Below, piece by piece: positions 5,890-11,659 of a DNA stretch of 11,886 nucleotides; the first letter of the stretch is position 1, and the number at the start of each line of letters is the position of its first letter. The stretch lies in the NCBI GenBank assembly GCA_025463615.1, contig JAODAU010000056.1, positions 1 through 11,886 of the forward strand. Direction: 5' to 3'. The stretch comes from Microbacteriaceae bacterium. Its GTDB lineage: Bacteria; Actinomycetota; Actinomycetes; Actinomycetales; Microbacteriaceae. Made by a program: the position numbers and the translations under genes. The notes under the pieces are model-generated. The model was not told the DNA's origin and made no database searches. It saw only the letters and a program-made list of their open reading frames with translations.

Positions 5890-7121
5890 CGCACACCCCT
5901 GAGCACGATCGCGGGGTCGAGGCCCGCGGCGGCGAACTTGGCGGTGCGCGACGGGTACCCGCCCGTCGGAACGAGGATGCCGCCCTCCAGCGCGAAGATC
6001 GGGCTCGCCTCGATCACGCCCGAGGTGACGTTCCCGCTGGGCGCCAGTATCTCGGTGACGCGCCGACGCCCGCCACGAACGAGCTCGCAGTGCACCACGA
6101 TGTCGATCGACGACGCGACGGTGGGCACGACGAACGACGAATCGATGTTGCGCCCGGCGAGCAGCGGCAGGGTGCAGAGCTTCGACAGGGCGTCGCGGGC
6201 GGAGTTGGCGTGGATCGAGCACATCCCGGGCAGGCCCGAATTCAGGGCGATGAGCAGGTCGAGCGACTCGGCCTCACGCACCTCGCCGACGACGAGGCGG
6301 TCGGGCCGCATCCGCAGCGACTCCTTGATGAGCCGTCGCAGCCCGATCTCGCCCGTGCCCTCGAGGCTCGGCTGCCTGCACTGCATCGACACCACGTCCG
6401 CGGCGGTGAGGTCGAGCTCGAACGTCTCCTCGACCGTCACGATGCGCTCCCCCGGCCGCACCGACGAGAGGAGGGCGTTGAGCATGGTGGTCTTGCCGCT
6501 CTGCGTCGCGCCTGCGACCAGGATGTTCTGCCCCGACAGCACGCACATGCGCAGGAACTCGGCCGCGACCTGGGTCAGCGAGCCCAGGGCGACGAGCCGC
6601 TGCAGGTCGCGGATCCGCTGCGTGAACTTGCGCACGTTGACCGCCCAGTGGTGCCGGGTCACGTCGGGGATCACCACGTGCAGCCGCGATCCGTCGGGCA
6701 GCGAGGCGTCTACGAAGGGCGAGCTCAGGTCGACGCGGCGGCCGGAGGACTGCAGCATCCGCTCGACCAGGTCGCGCACCTGCGCGTCGGTGAGGTCGAG
6801 GGTCGTGCGCTCGGTGACGCCGTTGCGCGCAATGAACACGCGGTCGGGGGCGTTGATCCAGAGTTCCTCGATCTCCGGGTCGTCGAAGTACGGCTGCAGC
6901 GGCCCGAAGCCGGTGATGGATGCCACGACCTCCCGCTCCACCGCCCGCTCATCCCCCAGCAGCGGCAGGCTGCCGCCCAGCGCGCGTTCGCTGTAGCGGC
7001 GCACCTCGTCGCGCACGTAGCGGCCGGCGAGCGCGGCATCCGACCCCAGGTCGACGCCGTCGCGGCGCACGCGTTCGCGCACCTGTTCGGTGATCTGGGT
7101 TACGGGATGAGGCACCCGCAC
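5886..7121 (-). CDS. tadA: TadA/CpaF-type secretion ATPase of the Tad pilus
   Basis: The 411-residue product is a typical TadA length. The N-terminal domain carries GFGPLQPYFDDPEIEELWIN (71-90). The ATPase core has Walker A GATQSGKT (204-211), the Asp-box region VTVEETFEL (228-236), Walker B LVVGE (276-280) with VREAE, and the His box SGLPGMCSIHANSARDAL (295-312). This is the hexameric GspE/VirB11-family motor that powers Tad pilus assembly at the inner membrane. It is the first gene of the operon. The start is GTG 7121. GTG 7115 is an in-frame alternative that would have CATGAT exactly six bases upstream, the spacing of the leaderless genes here. The usual actinobacterial neighbour cpaE/tadZ (Rv3660c-like) is not upstream. 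Confidence 0.92.
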   Translation of the reverse strand: MRVPHPVTQITEQVRERVRRDGVDLGSDAALAGRYVRDEVRRYSERALGGSLPLLGDERAVEREVVASITGFGPLQPYFDDPEIEELWINAPDRVFIARNGVTERTTLDLTDAQVRDLVERMLQSSGRRVDLSSPFVDASLPDGSRLHVVIPDVTRHHWAVNVRKFTQRIRDLQRLVALGSLTQVAAEFLRMCVLSGQNILVAGATQSGKTTMLNALLSSVRPGERIVTVEETFELDLTAADVVSMQCRQPSLEGTGEIGLRRLIKESLRMRPDRLVVGEVREAESLDLLIALNSGLPGMCSIHANSARDALSKLCTLPLLAGRNIDSSFVVPTVASSIDIVVHCELVRGGRRRVTEILAPSGNVTSGVIEASPIFALEGGILVPTGGYPSRTAKFAAAGLDPAIVLRGVR

Positions 7122-7145
7122 ATCATGCCGAGAACCGCTCAGGGC

Positions 7146-7164
7146 TGCGTCGAGTTATCCACAG
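7146..7164. repeat. 19-bp direct repeat, copy 1, containing a consensus DnaA box
   Basis: TGCGTCGAGTTATCCACAG occurs here and again, exactly, at 9825-9843. It contains TTATCCACA (7155-7163), the consensus DnaA box. This copy sits between the divergent tadA and the 78-residue acidic protein gene. It could be a stray DnaA or other regulator site, or a copy of a dispersed intergenic repeat. Confidence 0.8.
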
Positions 7165-7205
7165 CCTCCATCGAAAGGGGTGATGCGCGGGCGCGAGCGG
7201 CGTGC

Positions 7206-7211
7206 CACACT
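7206..7211 (+). promoter_or_regulatory. Candidate -10 of a leaderless promoter
   Basis: CACACT (A at position 2, T at position 6) lies exactly six bases before ATG 7218. The intervening bases are all C and no Shine-Dalgarno sequence is present. The hexamer is weaker than TANNNT, so the call leans on the spacing shared with three other genes in the window. Confidence 0.4.
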
Positions 7212-7217
7212 CCCCCC

Positions 7218-7454
7218 ATGGACATCGACGACTGGTGGGACGAGCTCGAACCCTCGACGCAGGAGTGGCTCATCGACAACAACGGCGACGTGGTGCCGCC
7301 CGAGGTGATCCAGGAGATCCTGGATGCCGGCGGCTCCCTCACCGACGACGCCGGCTGGGTCGGCGAACGCACCATCACGGGCTTCTTCCTCTCCGACGAG
7401 GCGGTCGACTGGATCGAGGCCAAGGCGAACGAGGAGGACCCCGAGCGCGGCTGA
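7218..7454 (+). CDS. Small acidic protein of unknown function (78 aa)
   Basis: The product starts MDIDDWWDELEPSTQEWLID and has about 23 Asp/Glu among 78 residues against only three Lys/Arg. It has several Trp residues (6, 7, 17, 47, 65) and no signal peptide or membrane helix, so it is a soluble cytoplasmic protein. The pattern is mixed hydrophobic/acidic and probably folded (helix at PPEVIQEILDAGG, then a turn). The start is ATG 7218 because the acidic, GC3-biased sequence begins there and a leaderless -10 precedes it. The longer open frame upstream is antisense to tadA and rejected. I do not recognise a family. It is followed after 98 bp by another acidic protein on the same strand. Confidence 0.75.
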   Translation: MDIDDWWDELEPSTQEWLIDNNGDVVPPEVIQEILDAGGSLTDDAGWVGERTITGFFLSDEAVDWIEAKANEEDPERG

Positions 7455-7516
7455 GTTCACCGGGATTTAGCGCAACGGTCACCTCCGCGCCCTCCCCTCG
7501 CGCGGCGGCCGCGGGC

Positions 7517-7522
7517 TAGCGT
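7517..7522 (+). promoter_or_regulatory. Candidate -10 for the 73-aa acidic protein gene
   Basis: TAGCGT (TANNNT) lies 30 bases before ATG 7553, leaving a short leader that contains AGGG and GAGG. Unlike its neighbours this gene appears to have a 5' UTR and a ribosome binding site. No clear -35 is visible. Confidence 0.35.
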
Positions 7523-7552
7523 TGCGGCTGTCACGATCAGAGGGATGAGGCG

Positions 7553-7774
7553 ATGTCTCGAGACACGATGAACGACGATTTCGACGACGAGGACATCGAG
7601 TGGGACGAGACCGAGCCCAACGGTGCCGAGGCGGACGACGTCGTCGAGGATGACGGCGACTCGCCCATCGAGGCGATGGTGCACGACGGCATGAACGTGG
7701 TCGAGTTCGACTTCGACGACGACGAGGACGACGCCGACGAGGACGACGAGCTCGCCTCGACGCTCAACGACTGA
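7553..7774 (+). CDS. Extremely acidic small protein (73 aa), function unknown
   Basis: It has 34 Asp/Glu out of 73 residues by my count (23 D, 11 E), one Arg and no Lys. The densest run is FDFDDDEDDADEDDE near the C-terminus. Hydrophobic islands (IEAMVHDGMNVVEFDF) sit between acidic stretches. Such composition fits a disordered polyanion, a metal or cation buffer, or a protein that mimics DNA; the sequence alone does not decide. The start is ATG 7553 with GAGG close upstream; ATG 7568 is possible. GC3 bias and clean start and stop support a real gene. The next gene's leaderless promoter begins immediately behind its stop. Confidence 0.68.
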   Translation: MSRDTMNDDFDDEDIEWDETEPNGAEADDVVEDDGDSPIEAMVHDGMNVVEFDFDDDEDDADEDDELASTLND

Positions 7775-7776
7775 CA

Positions 7777-7782
7777 TATCGT
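7777..7782 (+). promoter_or_regulatory. -10 of a leaderless promoter (gene at 7789)
   Basis: TATCGT (TANNNT) is followed by exactly six bases and ATG 7789. It starts three bases after the stop of the acidic-protein gene, so the downstream gene has its own promoter rather than relying on read-through. Confidence 0.55.
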
Positions 7783-7788
7783 TGAGGC

Positions 7789-8148
7789 ATGCAGCCTCGA
7801 CCCGTCGACGAACGCGACACAATGTGGGAGGCAACCGCTCTCAAAATTCGTATTTTCATCGTGAGGCCACGCGGAAGGATCGACGCCTTCGACTTCGATT
7901 CGGTGCGATTTTCCGAGGCTGAACAGTGGGCGCGAGACCAGATTGCCGATACCGAGCTCTTCTCGATCGCGCTACGCCAGGCGAGTCCTGACGACGGGAC
8001 CCCAGGTCTTCTGTGGATCCATGACTTCGCCGGCCTCGCGGACGCGGTAGCTGGACTGACCGAGTGGGTCGATCGAGTCAGCGACTCGGTCGACTCGTGT
8101 GCTTGTCGGCGCGAGGCAGGGTCACCAGGGCTGCAAGGGAATGACTAG
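7789..8148 (+). CDS. Hypothetical protein (119 aa)
   Basis: The product begins MQPRPVDERDTMWEATALKIRIFIV. It is a soluble, mixed alpha/beta-looking protein with IRIFIVRPRGRIDAFDFDSV, a SEAEQWARDQIADTELFSIALRQ helix and a LLWIHDFAGLADAVAGLTEWV helix, and a Cys-X-Cys near the C-terminus. I do not recognise a family. ATG 7789 is chosen because of the leaderless -10; ATG 7822 (MWEAT) is possible. Codon use is less GC-biased than in the pilus genes, fitting the accessory character of this segment. Its last 27 bases overlap, tail to tail, the 3' end of the minus-strand gene at 8122. Confidence 0.62.
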   Translation: MQPRPVDERDTMWEATALKIRIFIVRPRGRIDAFDFDSVRFSEAEQWARDQIADTELFSIALRQASPDDGTPGLLWIHDFAGLADAVAGLTEWVDRVSDSVDSCACRREAGSPGLQGND

Positions 8149-8523
8149 TCGTCGCACGCCCTCATTGTCCCTCCTCGTGCCAGAGTCGAATTGGCCGTGA
8201 TCATTCCAGATCCGCCCGCCTGCGAAATGGATCGATCCGGTCGAGTCGATGTCGACGTACTCTTCCGCCTGTCCGTCGAGCACGGCGCCGACGAGGTCGA
8301 GCAGCACCGACGTGTCCGGCGGATCGTCCTGGCCGATCGTGAAACGCAGTGCCGACCCGGCACCCAACCGGACAACGTCCTCGTCGATATGAAGCGTGAT
8401 CGGCGCGCGATGCGCATCTGGCAAGAGGGCGAGTTTGCGTCCGTCGTCGGAGACAGCGACAACCCCTCGCCCGCTCACCAGCTGTCGTGCCTGGCTCGCG
8501 AGTGCGACCACGTCGAACTCCAT
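8122..8523 (-). CDS. Hypothetical protein (133 aa), coupled to a CPBP protease gene
   Basis: The product is MEFDVVALASQARQLVSGRG followed by alternating beta-like stretches (GVVAVSDDGRKLALL, APITLHIDEDVVRL, SALRFTIGQ) and a C-terminal VRRLVIPLQPW. It is soluble, with no signal or membrane helix, and I do not recognise a family. ATG 8521-8523 shares one base with the TAA of the upstream protease gene (TAATG), and AGCGAGGA lies upstream, so it is translated with that gene. The operon context suggests a cytoplasmic partner or regulator of the membrane protease, which is inference only. It overlaps the convergent gene at 7789-8148 by 27 bp. Confidence 0.68.
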   Translation of the reverse strand: MEFDVVALASQARQLVSGRGVVAVSDDGRKLALLPDAHRAPITLHIDEDVVRLGAGSALRFTIGQDDPPDTSVLLDLVGAVLDGQAEEYVDIDSTGSIHFAGGRIWNDHGQFDSGTRRDNEGVRRLVIPLQPW

Positions 8524-9296
8524 TAGAAAATCCTCGCTAAGAGCAGTAGGACAAGAGTATCGGCAGCGCAGTGCGTGACGATCGAAGGCACGAGGCTCGA
8601 CTTAGCTGCAGCGATGAGCCCGAAGGACATCAGCGAGAAGAGCGCGGTCAGGAGAATTCCGTCAATTCCACCCGGGATCGCGCCGAAATGACTGAGTCCG
8701 AATGCGATGCTGACTGCAACCACAGACACGCCTTTAGAGAGGAATCGGCGGGCCATATCGAAAATAAGAAATCGCCACAACGTCTCCTCGAAGATTGAAT
8801 TTGTTAGAGCTAACAAAACACAGAAGAGGATCACGACCGGCCTGGTCCGGGGCAGCCAACTCGGCATGAAGCTGGCGAAGACGATCCCGGTCTGACCTGC
8901 CCGCCACGCTACCAATGCGCCAACGACAATCACGACCGTGGCGAGAGTGAGCGCGGAGACCCACCACCGCCTCCAGACGATCCGGGGATCGAACGTGGCC
9001 CGATCGGCAAAAAGTACGAGCCCCAGTCCCACCAGCGGAACGGGAATGAAGGGGACATCAATCGCGCCCACGACAAACACACCTGCAATGGCCGCCGCTG
9101 CTGTTGGAAGGTTCGCTGGTTCAGTACGCCGAGCCTTGTCAAGCGAGTGAAGCGCGCTCGCTCCGCACGCAGCACCGACCGCAGAGATCCAACCCGACAG
9201 AACTTGAAACGCTGTCCAGCCGCGGGCTGTGGCTCCCGCCACAAAGACGAGTCCTGAAACAGCCAGGAGAACAGTGCTTGACCGCCGGCCCACCAC
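8523..9296 (-). CDS. CPBP-family intramembrane metalloprotease (CAAX-protease-like)
   Basis: The protein is multi-pass, 257 residues from GTG 9296 (GTG 9293 possible). Hydrophobic segments lie at about 8-25, 30-50, 66-98, 113-131, 152-168, 186-204, 212-232 and 236-255. The catalytic signature of the CPBP/Abi2 family is complete: EETLWR (170-175, EExxxR), SHF (202-204, motif 2 His) and H242...D246 (motif 3). Family members cleave within membranes in prenyl-protein-like processing or bacteriocin-related functions; the substrate here is unknown. The open frame continues 94 codons upstream but that part overlaps the lipoprotein gene in another frame, so I start after it. It lies 17 bp behind the lipoprotein gene and is coupled to the downstream 133-aa gene. 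Lower GC than the flanks. Confidence 0.82.
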   Translation of the reverse strand: MVGRRSSTVLLAVSGLVFVAGATARGWTAFQVLSGWISAVGAACGASALHSLDKARRTEPANLPTAAAAIAGVFVVGAIDVPFIPVPLVGLGLVLFADRATFDPRIVWRRWWVSALTLATVVIVVGALVAWRAGQTGIVFASFMPSWLPRTRPVVILFCVLLALTNSIFEETLWRFLIFDMARRFLSKGVSVVAVSIAFGLSHFGAIPGGIDGILLTALFSLMSFGLIAAAKSSLVPSIVTHCAADTLVLLLLARIF

Positions 9297-9313
9297 GGTC
9301 TCGAGTTCGCGAG

Positions 9314-9745
9314 CTAGCAGGTCACAGCCGCTGCCTGTGAGTACTGCCAGGCCGTAGAGCCGCTTGCGACTCCATCCTTCACGCCCGAACCGCGAGCGGC
9401 TGTCCGATAGGTGCCATTTGCGCAGCGTGTCGAGCCTGTCTGGATCGTGTACTTTGTCCCAGCCTTTGGGCTGGCGACCGTTCTGGAACTGCTCGATCCA
9501 GCGACGTAAGCCCAACCCGAAGTGGTGCTTCTTTCGAGCCGGACTTCGCCAGTCAAGCTCTGAACAACGCCGGCGCAAGAGACTGTTGCTTTTCCATCCA
9601 TGTATAGCGGCGAACCGCTGGATCGATGAGGGTTATTCACAGTAAAGTTGCAACTCACGCCTGGAAGGGCAACACATCCTGTCAACGCCACCGGCGAAAG
9701 GACACCGAGCACCACGACAATTGCCAAAACAGTTCGAGATCTCAA
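9314..9745 (-). CDS. Secreted lipoprotein with predicted Ig-like disulfide domain, function unknown
   Basis: The product has 143 residues from a TTG start at 9745. That start is set by AAGGAGGAG (9752-9760), six bases upstream. The signal peptide has RSR, a hydrophobic core VLAIVVVLGVLSPVALTGC and lipobox LTGC (21-24), so Cys24 would be lipidated and the protein anchored outside the membrane. Four further cysteines (32, 57, 108, 143) could form two disulfides. The Ser/Thr/Gly-rich beta-strand pattern (GKATVSC, TGEVRLERST, GTYRTAARGSG) suggests a small beta sandwich. I recognise no named family. It is the first gene of a lipoprotein, CPBP protease and 133-aa unknown operon. A 48-codon extension to 9889 has no coding character. 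Confidence 0.75.
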   Translation of the reverse strand: MRSRTVLAIVVVLGVLSPVALTGCVALPGVSCNFTVNNPHRSSGSPLYMDGKATVSCAGVVQSLTGEVRLERSTTSGWAYVAGSSSSRTVASPKAGTKYTIQTGSTRCANGTYRTAARGSGVKDGVASGSTAWQYSQAAAVTC

Positions 9746-9824
9746 CTCCGACTCCTCCTTGCGTGGATGCCGCCAACTGCGGCGTCGGAAAAGCTTGCTG
9801 GAGATCGGCGAATCGTGCGTCGAG

Positions 9825-9843
9825 TTATCCACAGGGACGAGGC
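9825..9843. repeat. 19-bp direct repeat, copy 2, containing a consensus DnaA box
   Basis: Exact match to 7146-7164 (TGCGTCGAGTTATCCACAG), same orientation, 2.68 kb away. It lies between the divergent lipoprotein operon and the ClgR-type regulator. Together the copies bracket the small acidic proteins and the lipoprotein/protease operon. Confidence 0.8.
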
Positions 9844-9914
9844 CATGGACGACCGGCTTTTCAATGCAGCGAGTACACGGACCGTGCAAACTCGCTTCGC
9901 ACCCTCTCGATTCC

Positions 9915-9958
9915 GCTGTCAGCAGACAGCCTCGCGAGGCGTGGCGGATGCGGCATCC
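9915..9958. promoter_or_regulatory. Cluster of palindromes upstream of the ClgR-type regulator (candidate operators)
   Basis: Three perfect palindromes follow each other: GCTGTC-AGCA-GACAGC (9915-9930), CTCGCGAG (9931-9938) and GGATGC-G-GCATCC (9946-9958). The last covers the -35 position of the promoter at 9966-9971, a plausible place for autoregulation by the HTH protein. GGATGC/GCATCC is common throughout the window, so its presence here may be chance. I see no good match to the published ClgR operator pattern. Confidence 0.35.
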
Positions 9959-9965
9959 ACCGGCC

Positions 9966-9971
9966 TAGTCT
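9966..9971 (+). promoter_or_regulatory. -10 of a leaderless promoter for the ClgR-type regulator
   Basis: TAGTCT (TANNNT) is followed by six bases and ATG 9978, with no Shine-Dalgarno sequence between. This is the clearest of four identically spaced cases in the window. Confidence 0.6.
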
Positions 9972-9977
9972 GGCGTC

Positions 9978-10280
9978 ATGTTGCTGCGTCACGCGATCGG
10001 CTCCACCCTTCGTCGTCTGCGCCTCGAGCGGGCGAAGACGCTCCGCGAACTGGCACGCGAATCGACCGTCTCGCTGCCCTACCTCTCCGAGATCGAGCGC
10101 GGACGCAAGGAGGCGTCGAGCGAGATCCTCGCCACGCTCGCCCGCTCGCTCGACGTGCCGCTCGAGTCGATCCTGCACGAGGCCAGCGACCGCCTCGAGC
10201 TGACCGAGCTCACCGCCATCGCCGAGCTGCCCAGCCTCGCGCCGCAGCGCGACGGCGAGGCCGTGCTGCTCGCCGCCTGA
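9978..10280 (+). CDS. ClgR/PopR-type XRE-family transcriptional regulator
   Basis: The 100-residue product has an XRE helix-turn-helix over about residues 6-65: IGSTLRRLRLERAKTLRELARE, then STVSLPYLSEIERGRKEASS and EILATLARSLDVPLESIL. The YLSEIERGRKEASSE block is the hallmark of the actinobacterial ClgR/PopR family, which activates clp protease and related proteostasis genes; members are usually about 100-140 residues. In many actinobacteria clgR lies near cinA/pgsA/ftsK. Here none of these is adjacent, so this may be a paralog with another regulon. The start is ATG 9978, leaderless. It is a single gene, convergent with the glycosyltransferase gene across a long inverted repeat. Confidence 0.85.
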   Translation: MLLRHAIGSTLRRLRLERAKTLRELARESTVSLPYLSEIERGRKEASSEILATLARSLDVPLESILHEASDRLELTELTAIAELPSLAPQRDGEAVLLAA

Positions 10281-10287
10281 CCGTCAC

Positions 10288-10347
10288 TGTTCCGTTTCGG
10301 GACTAAAGTGCCGCGGCGCCGGGCATCGGGTGTCCCGAAACGAAACA
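10288..10347. terminator. Long inverted repeat between convergent genes (likely bidirectional terminator)
   Basis: TGTTCCGTTTCGGGAC (10288-10303) pairs with GTCCCGAAACGAAACA (10332-10347), 16-base arms with one mismatch. An inner TGCC/GGCA stem shortens the 28-base loop. It fills the gap between the regulator stop (10280) and the glycosyltransferase stop (10364-10366). Neither side has a U-tract, as with the palindrome at 758-817, so it may be a U-less actinobacterial terminator or a dispersed palindrome. Confidence 0.6.
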
Positions 10348-10363
10348 ATGGCGGGATGACGAG

Positions 10364-11659
10364 CTAGCGCACCAGTTCGGGCTGCTCCGAGAGGATCTCG
10401 GCATCCGGGGAGACCGGGCGACGACGGAACTTGCGACGGATGCGGCGGCTGAGCAGAAGCACCCGCAGCGCCGGCAGGCCCACGATCAGCGCGAACGTGC
10501 CGATGCGCGACCTGTCGTAGTCGCCCAGCGCACGCTTGCGGTCCCAGGCGCGGCGCAGCGGCCCGCCCGCGAGCCCCGCCAGCTGAGGCTTGAGCGCGAA
10601 CTCCCCCGCTGCACGCTCGGCGAGCAGCTCGCAGATCTGCGACGCCCAGTCGTTGCTCGACTCGGCGTGGAAGTAGTTCTCGTCGAGCCAGGTCGCATCC
10701 GGCTGCATGAAGCGGCCGGCCATCAGGTCCTCGGAGTTGCCGAACATGCCGCTGTCGATGAAAACGGTGTTGATGAGCTTCGCGCCGATGCCGAAGTCCT
10801 CGAGCGCGAGCACGGGGCGCCCGAGCGCCACCGCCTCGATCGCCGCGGTGGAGCTGACCGTGACCAGCCCGGACGCACCGGCCAGGTGCGCGGCCATCGC
10901 GCCTCCCTCGACGACGAGGTTGGCGGGCGCGGGAGGCGTCAGCTCGGCCATGAGCTGCGCGTAGTCGTGGCGCTCGGCGTGGGTCTGCTGCTCGCCGTGG
11001 GTCGCACGCACCTTCACGACGACCCGGCGCATCGGATGCCGACGCGCCGACTCCGCGAGCCAGCTCAGCAGCGCGAGCCGGTCCTCGCGATCGCGCGGCA
11101 CCTTCGCCTGCGCGGCGAAGATCACGTCGCCGGCCAGCGTGGTGGGGCCGGCGGGCGGCGGGAGGAACGGCAGGGTCGCGAGGCCGAAGCGCATGGGCAC
11201 CGACATCCGCTCGGCGAGCTCGTCGAACTCGCGCACCTCGCGCTTGGAGTGCACCACGAAGAGGTCGGCCTGCGCCCGGTGGGCGATCGCCTTGCGCGTG
11301 GCCGGCACCGAGATGCCGGGCAGCCCCGTCACGATCACCGGGCGGTGCGCGCTCGCGGCGACGATGGCGCGAATGACCACCTTCACCAGCGGGCCGCGCA
11401 GCGACAGCAGCACGACATCCGGCTGCAGCTTCGCCACGCGGGCACCCAGCTCCTCGAGGCTCACCACCGCGGGTCGGCCGATGCTGCGGCCGGCGCTGGC
11501 GAGCGCAGCGGCGAGCTGGTCGGAGCTCGGCAGCACCGGGCTCTCGAGCACGACGAGCCTGCGGTCCCACTCAGCGGGCGCGTGCGACAGCAGCGCGGCG
11601 CCCCACTTCACATACGAGTCGGAATCCGCTACCGCGAGAACCCGAACCTGGTCGGTCAC
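10364..11659 (-). CDS. Putative glycosyltransferase (DUF6716-type) of a nonulosonic-acid glycan locus
   Basis: The protein has 431 residues. It begins MTDQVRVLAVADSDSYVKWGAALL, a Rossmann-like start, with PDVVLLSLRGP and HRPVIVTGLPGI in the N-terminal half. A GT-B-like C-terminal part includes VVKVRATHGE (214-223) and LVTVSSTAAIEAVALGRPVLAL (265-286), the kind of loop that binds nucleotide-sugar phosphates in GT-B enzymes. The tail is very basic (LSRRIRRKFRRRP), suggesting membrane association. I recall this family as the DUF6716 putative glycosyltransferase that accompanies neuB in actinobacteria, a recollection not checked here. GTG 11659 overlaps the neuB TGA by 4 bp (GTGA), so the two are coupled. 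The role is probably transfer of, or polymerisation with, a sialic-acid-like sugar on a surface glycan. Confidence 0.7.
   Translation of the reverse strand: MTDQVRVLAVADSDSYVKWGAALLSHAPAEWDRRLVVLESPVLPSSDQLAAALASAGRSIGRPAVVSLEELGARVAKLQPDVVLLSLRGPLVKVVIRAIVAASAHRPVIVTGLPGISVPATRKAIAHRAQADLFVVHSKREVREFDELAERMSVPMRFGLATLPFLPPPAGPTTLAGDVIFAAQAKVPRDREDRLALLSWLAESARRHPMRRVVVKVRATHGEQQTHAERHDYAQLMAELTPPAPANLVVEGGAMAAHLAGASGLVTVSSTAAIEAVALGRPVLALEDFGIGAKLINTVFIDSGMFGNSEDLMAGRFMQPDATWLDENYFHAESSNDWASQICELLAERAAGEFALKPQLAGLAGGPLRRAWDRKRALGDYDRSRIGTFALIVGLPALRVLLLSRRIRRKFRRRPVSPDAEILSEQPELVR

Noticed and set aside
5890..6222. Upstream extension of the TadB frame
   Set aside because: It lies wholly inside tadA in another frame and has no TadB features. 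GTG 5889 begins the hydrophobic N-terminus.
4663..6996. 777-codon plus-strand open frame antisense to the tad genes
   Set aside because: It is Arg/Ala-rich shadow translation of GC-biased genes on the other strand. The tad proteins have clear domains and motifs.
9297..9578. 94-codon N-terminal extension of the CPBP protease
   Set aside because: It overlaps the lipoprotein gene in another frame; the lipoprotein has a perfect Shine-Dalgarno, signal peptide and lipobox. The extension has no membrane segments.
9746..9889. Extension of the lipoprotein frame to an ATG at 9889
   Set aside because: It would put 48 polar residues before the signal peptide and run across the DnaA-box repeat. TTG 9745 has AAGGAGGAG at ideal spacing.
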